A stretch of DNA of 64,000 nucleotides, taken from the NCBI GenBank assembly GCA_031268195.1, contig JAIRXQ010000043.1:1-64000 (forward strand), read 5' to 3'. The DNA is from Azoarcus sp. Its GTDB lineage: Bacteria > Pseudomonadota > Gammaproteobacteria > Burkholderiales > Rhodocyclaceae. The number at the start of each line of letters is the position of its first letter. The first letter of the stretch is position 1. Made by a program: the position numbers and the translations under genes. Below, in pieces: positions 25,733 to 33,861 of the stretch. The notes below the pieces were generated by a model. That model had not been told where the DNA came from. It saw only the letters and a list, made by a program, of their open reading frames with translations, and made no database searches.

Positions 25733-26101
25733 ATGCCGTCTCCCATCCGTTTCATTCTCGCTTCAGGCTTGGCCATCTGTGTGCTGGCCGCATCCGCCAG
25801 AGCGCAGCCAGCGTTGCCCGCCGGGGCGCCGCCCGTGCCGGGCAATGCCACCCCGGCAGCGCAGACGACCCCGCCCGCATCGTCCGCCCAAGCCAGGGAA
25901 GCATGGCGCGACACCTCGGGCTACCCATGGCCCGCGCTGGCCGACACCGTTGCGGCTGCGCAGAACATGGCCTACGCCATGAACCTGCGCGAATATTGCG
26001 CTAATGCCAGGATCGCGTCCGACTTCGTGCGCGCTCGGCTGGCCCGCTTCAGCCAGATCACCGGGCGTGAGGAGACTTGCAAGAGTTTGCTGGATTACTG
26101 A
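25733..26101 (+). CDS. Small secreted hypothetical protein
   Basis: The 122-residue product has a signal peptide (FILASGLAICVLAASARAQ), a Pro/Ala-rich linker (residues ~25-55) and a conserved-looking helical C-terminus with two Cys: 'MNLREYCANARIASDFVRAR' and 'FSQITGREETCKSLLDY'. It is probably periplasmic with one disulfide. I do not know its function; similar short proteins are found in related betaproteobacteria as far as I recall. It lies 43 bases behind the M23 peptidase gene and may be in the same operon. Confidence 0.65.
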   Translation: MPSPIRFILASGLAICVLAASARAQPALPAGAPPVPGNATPAAQTTPPASSAQAREAWRDTSGYPWPALADTVAAAQNMAYAMNLREYCANARIASDFVRARLARFSQITGREETCKSLLDY

Positions 26102-26399
26102 GGCGCTGCGGGGCAGGCGATGTGAAATCCGGTGCTCAACTGTCCCGGCCGCGAGATGCGGGCGCGCTGCCAAAAACTCACCGGGATTTTTCAGCGCGAT
26201 ACTGAAGCCTTGGCGGCGGAATGCCGGAGCAGCGCCGAACGGCACCTGTCCATGTGGGCCGGGCTGTTGTCCTTGATTTCATGAGGAATACCCCGTGCGG
26301 CGAAATCTCGCCGGGCTTTTGCTTGCGGGATAGCCTGTATGATGCCGTCTGTCTTGACGCCGTTATTCGCCTATCGCCGTTTCCTGGGAGACACCCGCT
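26102..26399. other. Spacer with a possible small open frame
   Basis: No clear gene. One plus-strand frame from a GTG at 26132 to TGA at 26282-26284 could encode 50 residues with protein-like composition (two Cys, DTEALAAECR), but no ribosome site is visible. It may be a gene remnant. Confidence 0.3.
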
Positions 26400-27770
26400 G
26401 TGAGCAGCCGTGATCGTCTTTTCCGCTTTCGCTATGCTTTGCTCCCCCTGGTATTGCCGATGGCTGGGTGCGAAAAAATCGATGGTTTTTGGACATGGTC
26501 CGGCTGGACGGCGGTTGGCGTAGCCGTAGCAATCATCGGCGTGATCGTTGCCCGCGACAGATCGGGTTCTGTCGAACAGACCGCGAAAGGCAACGACATC
26601 ACGCAAATCAACAATCCGGGTGGAGGGAACGTAGGGGATGTCAATTCCCCCAAAACGATAAACATCTACAACACCACCATCCAGCAGATTTCCCAAAACA
26701 AGAGCGTCCCCATCGAAGTCTTGCGAAGCATTCTGGCAAGCATGGGAGAAAAAGAGCTTGACGAAGCTGGGCCGGAAAAAATCGAAGCCATTCTGAAAGC
26801 CAAGGCCGACGAATATCTTCAATTGAACGAACGGCTTCGGCACCTTGGGGACAGCGACCCGAAGGTTGCGGAATTCAAGGAAAAAGCTGCCCAAACATTG
26901 CAACGTGGGCAGTTTCAGGAAGCTGATGACTATCTGGCGCAAGCCGAACAATTGGATCGCCAGGCTATCAAGCAACAGAAGACCACCATCCGGAAACGGT
27001 GCGCCTCGGCAGCCAACACCCTTGCCGAACGCGCTGACATTGCAAGACTGCAACCCAATCCGGCCAGCTACCGCCAGGCGGCGGAATTTTTCGCGCAAGC
27101 CGCCGATCTCGTCGCCGACTCCGACGCGGCACAGGCCAGAAGCTACCAGCGGCAACAAGCCAGTACGCTGTACGACCTCGGAAACGAGTGCGGCCAGAAC
27201 GCCGTCCTGGAGGAAGCCGTGGCGCTTTACTGGCAAATATTGAGTAGCACCCGCCGGGAAACCGAGCCACTTGATTGGGCCGGGACACAAAACAACCTCG
27301 GAATCGCGCTCAGTATCCTTGGCGAGCGCCGAGGCGACGAAGCGCAACTGCAAGAAGCTGTGACCGCCTACCGGGAGGCTTTGAAGGAATACACCCGCGA
27401 ACGTGCGCCGCTCCAATGGGCTATGACACAAAACAACCTCGGGAACGTGTTCAGAGCCCTTGGCGATCTCCGAGGCGACGAAGCGCAACTGCGAGAATCC
27501 GTGACCGCCTACCGGGAGGCTTTGAAGGAAAGAACCCGCAAACGTGCGCCGCTCGATTGGGCCATGACACAAAACAACCTCGGAGCCGTGCTCCAAACCC
27601 TTGGCTCGCGCCGAGGCGACGAAGCGCAACTGCAAGAATCCGTAACCGCCTACCGCGCTGCGCTTGAGGTATTTTCGGAAAGCAGCGCAGCGCATTATGT
27701 GCAAGGAATAAAACGCAACCTGTCCCGTGCGGAAGCCGCGCTCGAACAGCTAAAAAAGCTCGCGCAATAG
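26400..27770 (+). CDS. Membrane-anchored TPR-repeat protein
   Basis: The 456-residue protein starts (GTG 26400) with a short hydrophobic segment containing PMAGC, a possible lipobox. A second membrane-like helix ('GWTAVGVAVAIIGVIVARDR') follows, then a Gly/Asn-rich strand 'ITQINNPGGGNVGDVN'. Residues ~95-290 are helical. The C-terminal part has three near-identical 47-residue TPR repeats ('QNNLGIALSILGERRGDEAQ', then LQEAVTAYREALKE). TPRs suggest protein-protein scaffolding. It stands alone between a secreted-protein gene and a PLP enzyme; no partner enzyme is visible. Confidence 0.65.
   Translation: MSSRDRLFRFRYALLPLVLPMAGCEKIDGFWTWSGWTAVGVAVAIIGVIVARDRSGSVEQTAKGNDITQINNPGGGNVGDVNSPKTINIYNTTIQQISQNKSVPIEVLRSILASMGEKELDEAGPEKIEAILKAKADEYLQLNERLRHLGDSDPKVAEFKEKAAQTLQRGQFQEADDYLAQAEQLDRQAIKQQKTTIRKRCASAANTLAERADIARLQPNPASYRQAAEFFAQAADLVADSDAAQARSYQRQQASTLYDLGNECGQNAVLEEAVALYWQILSSTRRETEPLDWAGTQNNLGIALSILGERRGDEAQLQEAVTAYREALKEYTRERAPLQWAMTQNNLGNVFRALGDLRGDEAQLRESVTAYREALKERTRKRAPLDWAMTQNNLGAVLQTLGSRRGDEAQLQESVTAYRAALEVFSESSAAHYVQGIKRNLSRAEAALEQLKKLAQ
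27273..27695 (+). repeat. Three tandem 141-bp TPR-coding repeats
   Basis: The DNA of the TPR gene repeats with a 141-base period. Each unit codes for 47 residues starting W-A-x-T-Q-N-N-L-G and containing RRGDEAQL and TAYREAL. The near identity at nucleotide level points to recent duplication or gene conversion. Confidence 0.8.
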
Positions 27771-28047
27771 TCTGCTTCCTGGCTTTTCCCTGACAAGGGC
27801 TCATTCACCCGATTGCCCTGTCATCCCTTCAGGGCAATCGCACGCCCCCCCTTGCCGCGACACCTCCATACCGAACAGGTGTTCTCGCGATAGAGATCGG
27901 ATTTGCGGCGATGAGTCGGCGCCCCTCGATGCCACCTTTGCGCGGGATGGGAGCGAGACGGCATGAGAAGCTGGCACCGCGCGACTCCTTCCGTCTCGCC
28001 TGCGGCGAGTCACCTTCCTCAAGGAGGAAAGCTCTAATCAAAAGCCG
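27771..28047. other. Intergenic sequence of possible repetitive origin
   Basis: No clear gene. Frames on the minus strand give a composition (EEGDSPQARRKESRGASFSC, PRKGGIEGRRLIAANPIS) that I remember from unannotated short ORFs in related genomes, suggesting an interspersed repeat. This is inference without a search. Confidence 0.3.
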
Positions 28048-29259
28048 CTACGTTGCCGCGGCGAGCGCTGCCTGCATGTCCGTGCACAGGTCGGCGGCGT
28101 TTTCCAGTCCGGCGGCGATCCGCACGAGTGCGGGGGAAATACCGGCTTTTTGCATCTGTCCGGGGGCTAGCGAGGCTTCCCACATGGAGGCGGCGTGGAC
28201 GACCAGCGTTTCGACTCCGCCCAGGCTCACCGCATGGCGGGCAAGCTTGAGCGAAGCCGCGAACCGTTTTGCCGCGTCATAGCCCGCCTGGGCATCGCCC
28301 TCGAATTCGATGCTCAGGACGCCGCCGCCATGCTTCATCTGCCGTTTGAAGAGCGTGTGCTGCGGATGGCTTGCCAGTTCCGGGTAATGCACCCTCGCGA
28401 TGGCCGGCTGCCCTTCCAGGAAGCGCGCCAGCGCCAGCGCATTTTCATTCTGGCGCGCGACTCGCAGGGGCAGGGTGCGCAGACCGCGCAGGAGCAGGAA
28501 GGCGGTGAAGGGGCTGACGTTCGTGCCCAGCGTGACCGAACGCTTCCAGATTTTTTCGATACGGTCGCTGTCGCCGCACACCACGCCCGCGATCAGGTCG
28601 CTGTGCCCGCCCAGGTATTTGGTCGCGCTGTGCAGGACGAGATCAATGCCGAAATCGCGCGGATGCTGGTTGATCGGAGAGGCAAAGGTGTTGTCGGCCA
28701 GGGTGGTGATGCCGCGTTCGCGCGCGAAGCGGGCGACGGCGGCAAGGTCGGTGAGCGCCAGGGTCGGGTTGGAAGGCGTCTCCACGATCATCAGCCTGGT
28801 ATTCGGACGCGCCGCCGCGCCAAAAGCATCGGCGTCGCGCTGGTCGACGAGCGTGACTTCCACGCCCAGCCCCGGCAGGAGATCGGTCAGCAGCTGGGCT
28901 GTGCCCATGTAATGCGCGCGCTGCGCCACGATGTGGTCGCCCGCCTTCACCAGCGACAGCAGCGTCGTGCTCATCGCCCCCATGCCGGATGCGCACAGCA
29001 GCGCCGATTCCGCATTTTCCAGGCGGGCGATGAGACGTTCGCAGCGCGCCTGCGTGGGGTTGCCGTAGCGGGCGTAGTAGCGAGGATGGCGCGGCTCGTT
29101 CGCCATGACGGAGAATTCGCCGGAAGTGCGGGCGCTGTAGGTCGAGGCGGTATGAATGGCGGGCGCCAGCGCCGTATCGTTCAGTTCCGGCTGTGTCCAA
29201 TCCTGGTCGCCGTGGATGACGAGGGAGTTGATGTCGATCGGGGGGCTGTCGCGGTTCAT
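28048..29259 (-). CDS. Trans-sulfuration-type PLP enzyme (cystathionine beta-lyase/gamma-synthase family)
   Basis: The 403-residue fold-type I enzyme has 'YYARYGNPTQARCERLIARL', 'ALLCASGMGAMSTTLLSLVK' and 'LMIVETPSNPTLALTDLAAV'. The PLP lysine lies in HSATKYLGGHSD, with 'VSLGGVETLVVHAASM' near the end. This signature covers cystathionine beta-lyase, cystathionine gamma-synthase, O-succinylhomoserine sulfhydrylase and methionine gamma-lyase, and I cannot assign one safely. The ATG at 29257-29259 has a TTAGGAG ribosome site; a longer start at 29283 is less likely. It is 20 bases from folK on the same strand. Confidence 0.88.
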   Translation of the reverse strand: MNRDSPPIDINSLVIHGDQDWTQPELNDTALAPAIHTASTYSARTSGEFSVMANEPRHPRYYARYGNPTQARCERLIARLENAESALLCASGMGAMSTTLLSLVKAGDHIVAQRAHYMGTAQLLTDLLPGLGVEVTLVDQRDADAFGAAARPNTRLMIVETPSNPTLALTDLAAVARFARERGITTLADNTFASPINQHPRDFGIDLVLHSATKYLGGHSDLIAGVVCGDSDRIEKIWKRSVTLGTNVSPFTAFLLLRGLRTLPLRVARQNENALALARFLEGQPAIARVHYPELASHPQHTLFKRQMKHGGGVLSIEFEGDAQAGYDAAKRFAASLKLARHAVSLGGVETLVVHAASMWEASLAPGQMQKAGISPALVRIAAGLENAADLCTDMQAALAAAT

Positions 29260-29279
29260 CGGAAATGCGCTCCTAAGGT

Positions 29280-29774
29280 TCATGCAATGCGCACGATCTG
29301 CTGCCTGCTGACCTTCTCCAGCAGCGGCGCGAGTGGCCCGATGCCCGGAATGACGAGATCGGAGGCAATTTCGGCCAGCGGGAGGAGGACGAAAGCGCGC
29401 TCATGCAGGCGGGGGTGCGGCAGGGTGAGCGTCGGCGTGGCGAGGATCGCATTGCCGTACAACAGTAAATCGAGGTCGATGGGGCGTGGCGCGAGCGGCG
29501 TTTCGCGCCTGCGGCCACCGGCGACTTCGATGGCGAGCAGGGCATCGAGCAGGGCTTGCGGGCCGAGGGCGGTGTCGAGCGCAAGGACGGCGTTGGTGTA
29601 GTCGGGCTGCGTGTTCGGCACGCCGAGCGGGGCGCTGCGGTAGCAGGCGGAGCGCTCGATGATGCGTGTCTCCGGCAGGGCATCGATGGCTTGCGCGGCG
29701 CAATCGAGCGCGGCGCGCGGCGCGCCCAGGTTTGCGCCGAAGGCGACGTAGGCGCGCACGGGGTCAGGCGTCAT
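29280..29774 (-). CDS. folK: 2-amino-4-hydroxy-6-hydroxymethyldihydropteridine pyrophosphokinase FolK
   Basis: The 164-residue enzyme has AYVAFGANLGAP at the start, 'RSACYRSAPLGVPNTQPDYT' and the metal-binding 'LAPRPIDLDLLLYGNAILAT'. 'LTLPHPRLHERAFVLLPLAE' is close to the end. It transfers pyrophosphate from ATP to the pterin in folate synthesis. The ATG at 29772-29774 overlaps the pcnB stop by 11 bases, the usual pcnB-folK coupling in betaproteobacteria. Confidence 0.95.
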   Translation of the reverse strand: MTPDPVRAYVAFGANLGAPRAALDCAAQAIDALPETRIIERSACYRSAPLGVPNTQPDYTNAVLALDTALGPQALLDALLAIEVAGGRRRETPLAPRPIDLDLLLYGNAILATPTLTLPHPRLHERAFVLLPLAEIASDLVIPGIGPLAPLLEKVSRQQIVRIA

Positions 29775-31137
29775 TGGCCTGTGTCGTGGGGGCAGGGGCT
29801 TCGTCTGTGCCGCCTTTTCCGGCGGGCTTGCGGCGGCGGCGGCGTTTGCGCGCGGAGGCAGCACTGTCCGGGGGCGCGGCACGGAGGAGTTCTTCGCGTT
29901 GGTCGTGGCCCGCGTGGGCGAAGCGATCCCACCAGTTCGGGAGCTCTTGCGGGACACCGCCCGCCGCGGCGCGCAGATTGAGAAAATCCCATCCCGCGCG
30001 GAAGCGCGGATGCTCGATCAGGCGGAACGGCGCTTTGCCCGTGCGTTTGTTGAAACGCGCTTGCAGCGCCCACAGCTCTTTGATGTCTCCGGCGATGCGG
30101 CGAGTGATGGCCAGTTGTTCCGCCTGCGTGCCGAGCACATCGTCCATGGCCTCGAACAGCGCGGGTTGCGCCACCTCGCCATTGGCCTGCCGCGCGTTCC
30201 AGTTGCGTGTGACTTCGGGCCAGAGCAGGGCGGCAAACAGGAAACCGGGCGAAACGGATCGGTCGGCGCGCACGCGCTCGTCCGTGTTCTCCAGCGCCAG
30301 CCAGACGAAACGTTCGCCTGCGGGTTGGTCGAGGATGACATCGAGCAGCGGCAGCAGGCCGTGGTGCAAGCCTTCCTCACGCAGTTGTTCGATGCAGCGC
30401 ACGGCGTTGCCCGAAGTGAGGAGCTTGAGGATTTCGTCGAACAGCCGCGCCGTGGGCACGTTTTCGAGCAGCGATGCCATCTCCCGGATCGGTGCGCGCG
30501 CGGCAGGATCGATGATGAGTCCCAGCTTGGCCGCCAGCCGCACGGCGCGCAGCATGCGCACCGGGTCTTCGCGGTAGCGGGTGCGCGGCTCACCGATCAT
30601 GCGCAACGTTTTTTGCTGAAGATCCGCGACACCGTGGTGGTAGTCGAGAATGGTTTCGGTCATCGGGTCGTAGTAGAGCGCGTTGACGGTGAAATCGCGT
30701 CGCACCGCGTCCTCGGCCTGTGTGCCGTAAACGTTGTCGGCGAGCACACGCCCGAGACGGTCGGTTTCTTCCGACTGGTTGGCGCGGAAGGTGGAGACTT
30801 CGATCGTCTCCGGGCCGCTCATGACGTGCACGATCTTGAAGCGCCGCCCGATGATGCGCGAGCGGCGAAAGAGCGCCCGCACCTCTTCGGGCGTGGCGCT
30901 GGTGGCGACGTCGTGATCTTTCGGAATGTGCCCGATCAGCAGATCGCGAATGGCGCCGCCGACGATGTAGGCCTGATCGCCGTGATCCTGCAAGGTTTTG
31001 CATACCTTGACCGCGAAGGATGACACCCGCTCGCGATGGATGCCGTGCTGGGCGACGGGGATGCGGGCGGGTTCGCCGCGTGGGGGAGATTTCGCGGCGC
31101 GGGGGGTGAAAACCTTGCGCAGCAGTTTGCGGATCAT
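29764..31137 (-). CDS. pcnB: Poly(A) polymerase I PcnB
   Basis: The 457-residue nucleotidyltransferase has 'QAYIVGGAIRDLLIGHIPKD' followed by HDVATSATPEEV (catalytic Asp pair), 'IVHVMSGPETIEVSTFRANQ', 'AVRRDFTVNALYYDPMTETI' and RYREDPVRMLRAVRLAAKLG (RREDPVRMLRA class). The basic C-terminus (SARKRRRRRKPAGKG) is typical of PcnB and not of tRNA CCA enzymes. It adds 3' poly(A) tails that speed RNA decay. I use the ATG at 31135-31137; an ATG at 31188 is possible. Confidence 0.93.
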   Translation of the reverse strand: MIRKLLRKVFTPRAAKSPPRGEPARIPVAQHGIHRERVSSFAVKVCKTLQDHGDQAYIVGGAIRDLLIGHIPKDHDVATSATPEEVRALFRRSRIIGRRFKIVHVMSGPETIEVSTFRANQSEETDRLGRVLADNVYGTQAEDAVRRDFTVNALYYDPMTETILDYHHGVADLQQKTLRMIGEPRTRYREDPVRMLRAVRLAAKLGLIIDPAARAPIREMASLLENVPTARLFDEILKLLTSGNAVRCIEQLREEGLHHGLLPLLDVILDQPAGERFVWLALENTDERVRADRSVSPGFLFAALLWPEVTRNWNARQANGEVAQPALFEAMDDVLGTQAEQLAITRRIAGDIKELWALQARFNKRTGKAPFRLIEHPRFRAGWDFLNLRAAAGGVPQELPNWWDRFAHAGHDQREELLRAAPPDSAASARKRRRRRKPAGKGGTDEAPAPTTQANDA

Positions 31138-31229
31138 TACAGCGGCGGTGTCAGAGGGTCGGGTCAGAGGGTCAGGACGGGGCGCCATGATAACCGATAC
31201 GTTCTTTTCGCACGCGCAACGGGCACGAA

Positions 31230-32372
31230 TCAACCAGGAATCTTGCCGCCGCATTCGCCACAAAAATGGTCGCCGGGCTGGATCGCCGCCTGGCAATGCG
31301 GGCAGGCTTCGGGCAGTGGATGAAGCGGCCTCTCTGTGACCAGCGAACCCTGCGTGACCAGCGAACCCCGTATGTACGGGTCGCTCGCGCCGCCGGCGGC
31401 CGCGTCTTCGTTCGGAATGGCGTGACTTGCCGGCTCCTGCCTGTTGGGCTGTGCCGTCGTTCGCGCATTCCATGCCACTTCGGCCGGAAGCAGATCTTTC
31501 GTCAGGCGCAGGTAAATCAGGTTCGCGCCCATGAGCGCCATGGCCACGATGGCGGTCGCCACTAGTGCAAGGCCGATTTGAGAGCCGAAGACAAACGCCA
31601 GCATGTATTGTGCATCCACGTCGTTTGCGGCGGCGGGAGGGAGAAGGCTGAACACGCCTACTTGCAGTTTGAACGAGCCGCCCACGATGAGCGCCGATAC
31701 TTCCAGCACGATCTGGCAGCCGATGACGAAAATGCCGACCAGCATCAGCATGGATACGCCGACGAACACGGAAAGCAGGAATAAATCGACCAGCAGTTCT
31801 CCGGCGCGGCTCGATGCGATATTCCAGAGTGTCGAAAATGTTTCAGAGACGGAGGCGCCGCTCAGGATGGCGGGGCCAGCCATTGCCATGGCGGCGTAGA
31901 GGCTGAGCAGCAACAGGCCGCCCAATGCCGACATGGCAGGAAAGAGCGCGGCGTACAGCGCTGGCCCGGCGATGGGGATTTTGCACGCGAAGATCAACAA
32001 GGCGAGCACGAGGCAGAAAACCGCCGCTGCCGCGACCGCGGCCAGGAACACGATGAACAGGCGCAAGGCGACACCGGTTGCGTCGAAGATCGCTTTGCGA
32101 AGCGGACGGGGTTTTTGGCCGCGCGCCTGATCCATGAGCAGCAATCCGGCGGTGGCTCCCCCGGCGGGAAACACGATCAAGGCAATGAAGATGGACAGAC
32201 CGGCCATGCTGAAAGAGTCGGGGCTGGCCAGGCGATCCGCCAGGAACATCAGCCCTCCTGCCAGCAGCCCGGTCACGAGAAGGACGAACAGCGCTTTCTC
32301 GTTGCGTAACGCCTCGGCGGCGCGTGGCACGTTCGAATAGCGGGACCTCGGTTCCGATTGATCCTGGCTCAT
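31230..32372 (-). CDS. Polytopic membrane protein with C-terminal zinc ribbon (trio gene 3)
   Basis: The 380-residue protein has about six to seven hydrophobic helices (near 25-50, 60-85, 105-140, 145-175, 200-230, 260-290). A cytosolic-type C-terminal zinc ribbon follows: 'CPHCQAAIQPGDHFCGECGG'. A six-residue direct repeat GSLVTQ/E at ~337-348 comes from an 18-base tandem duplication. It is the last of three same-strand genes encoding zinc-ribbon proteins, placed between an HAD gene and pcnB. I do not recognise the family beyond the ribbon. The ATG at 32370-32372 is preferred to one five codons upstream. Confidence 0.65.
   Translation of the reverse strand: MSQDQSEPRSRYSNVPRAAEALRNEKALFVLLVTGLLAGGLMFLADRLASPDSFSMAGLSIFIALIVFPAGGATAGLLLMDQARGQKPRPLRKAIFDATGVALRLFIVFLAAVAAAAVFCLVLALLIFACKIPIAGPALYAALFPAMSALGGLLLLSLYAAMAMAGPAILSGASVSETFSTLWNIASSRAGELLVDLFLLSVFVGVSMLMLVGIFVIGCQIVLEVSALIVGGSFKLQVGVFSLLPPAAANDVDAQYMLAFVFGSQIGLALVATAIVAMALMGANLIYLRLTKDLLPAEVAWNARTTAQPNRQEPASHAIPNEDAAAGGASDPYIRGSLVTQGSLVTERPLHPLPEACPHCQAAIQPGDHFCGECGGKIPG
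31336..31371 (-). repeat. 18-bp tandem duplication in the zinc-ribbon membrane gene
   Basis: Two adjacent 18-base units (31336-31353 and 31354-31371) differ at two terminal bases and duplicate six residues (GSLVT plus Q/E) in the linker before the zinc ribbon. Confidence 0.85.
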
Positions 32373-32411
32373 GCGAGTCTTCCCCAATGGCGGTTCATTA
32401 ATGACATATTC

Positions 32412-33791
32412 CTAAAGTGGCGCGCCTTTGCATTCGGACAAATGACTCCATCGCGCTGAACAGTAGCGGTTTCGCACACGTTCGCGGCAGAAAAAATCGT
32501 CGCAATTCGACAGCTCCCCACGCATCCGGTTGAGCCAGAGCGGCGGGCGGGATGGCGGGGGGGGGCGTGTGGTCGCAGCGGGCGCGGAGGAATAGGCTCG
32601 TGCGCCCGGATTTTCGGCAGAAACGTTGCGTGGCGGTGATGAATCGGGACGATCTTGCTCGGGAGGAGGCGTTGGCATGGGTAAGGATTTCAGGCGCGAC
32701 ACGGGGATGGGCGTGGCGGTGCGTACCGGTGCTTTGGTGGGAGATGAAGATGGGTCCGTGATGTGGCTGGATGCTGGAGGCGGCATGGAAATGGGGGATC
32801 GCTCAGCCACGGGCGCGGTGTGTTTCTGCACGATGGGCGGCGGCGGTTGGGGCGCGGCTTCGCTTTCGATCCGCTCATTGTCGGATGCAGCGTATTTGGG
32901 TGCTGCTTTGTCATTGACTGCCGGGAGGCTGGAATCTTCGCTGCGCCCGGTCGCCGCAACGGAGGGGGGCGCTGTTGGAGGGGGGATGTCCGCTGTCTGC
33001 CCATCGGTTTGCGGTGGTTCAAGGGGGGCGTCTGAGGGGGCGTCTGGGGGCGTCTGGGGGCGATTATGGCTGCCAAGCTGATTGGCGGGTAGCATCGGAA
33101 TCGTGTCCAGCGGCGTTTCCGGCGGCGGCTCCGACGCGGTTTCGAGCGTCAGATCGGCCTCGGGTTTTTCAGCCGCCGGGTCACTCGTCTCCGGCGTCAT
33201 GGCTTGTACTGGCGCCGATGCGGTTTCCGGCGCGGCGGCCGCGACGGCCTCCGTGGCGCTCGGGGGCGCGGCAGGCTCCGTATCGGCGGGCTGCCTGAAG
33301 GCTTCCGTCAGGATGCCTGCCGCGATCAGCACCAGCAGGACGGCCCCGATTGCGATGGCGCGCGTGTTGGAAGGGAGGCTCCGCTTTCGCACGGATGGAG
33401 ATTCGAGCGCTGCCGGTTCAAATTCAGCAGGCGTTTCCGGGGGAGCGTGTTTGTGTTCGGTGGTTTCTGCCCATGCCGCCAGTTCGGCGGCGTACTTTTT
33501 CACCCACTGTGCGGCGGCATTGTCGGTTTCCGTCACCGGGGAAGCGGGTTCGCTTTCGGCCTCGGCCCCGGTCTCGGCTCCGGCCGCGTTTGCCGGTGCG
33601 GGACCGGCGTTCGGCGGCCAGAAGAGCACGGTTGGAATGGTGTCCTCGTTCGGCGCGCTGGCTTGCGCGGGCGCTTCGTTTTCCGCCGGGGCGTCCGGTT
33701 GGGGGTCTTCTGCGACGAGCGGCGTGCCGCATCGCAGGCAGAATTTTGAGGCGCGGGCGCCGAGATCAGCACCGCAAGTCTGGCAAATCAT
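32412..33791 (-). CDS. Single-pass zinc-ribbon protein with Cys-rich C-terminal domain (trio gene 2)
   Basis: The 459-residue product starts with a zinc ribbon (MICQTCGADLGARASKFCLRC, Cys3/6/18/21), followed by a long Ala/Pro/Glu-rich segment. One membrane helix follows ('AIAIGAVLLVLIAAGILTEA', ~146-165), then a ~220-residue low-complexity Pro/Ala/Ser region. The C-terminal ~40-residue domain has 'RMRGELSNCDDFFCRERVRN' and RYCSARWSHLSEC. That C-terminal domain is shared with the preceding gene. It would place the ribbon in the cytosol and the Cys domain in the periplasm. Family and role are unknown to me. Confidence 0.6.
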   Translation of the reverse strand: MICQTCGADLGARASKFCLRCGTPLVAEDPQPDAPAENEAPAQASAPNEDTIPTVLFWPPNAGPAPANAAGAETGAEAESEPASPVTETDNAAAQWVKKYAAELAAWAETTEHKHAPPETPAEFEPAALESPSVRKRSLPSNTRAIAIGAVLLVLIAAGILTEAFRQPADTEPAAPPSATEAVAAAAPETASAPVQAMTPETSDPAAEKPEADLTLETASEPPPETPLDTIPMLPANQLGSHNRPQTPPDAPSDAPLEPPQTDGQTADIPPPTAPPSVAATGRSEDSSLPAVNDKAAPKYAASDNERIESEAAPQPPPPIVQKHTAPVAERSPISMPPPASSHITDPSSSPTKAPVRTATPIPVSRLKSLPMPTPPPEQDRPDSSPPRNVSAENPGARAYSSAPAATTRPPPPSRPPLWLNRMRGELSNCDDFFCRERVRNRYCSARWSHLSECKGAPL

Positions 33792-33861
33792 GTAGAACCT
33801 GCCGCAAAAAAATCAGTTCCGGCGCGTTTTGTTGGCATGCAAGCATGGCGTATGTTCGTGG

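Noticed and set aside
31138-31473. N-terminal extension of pcnB in the same frame
   Set aside because: It reads through the spacer and the 3' end of the zinc-ribbon gene with low-complexity Arg/His residues; PcnB homology begins after 31137.
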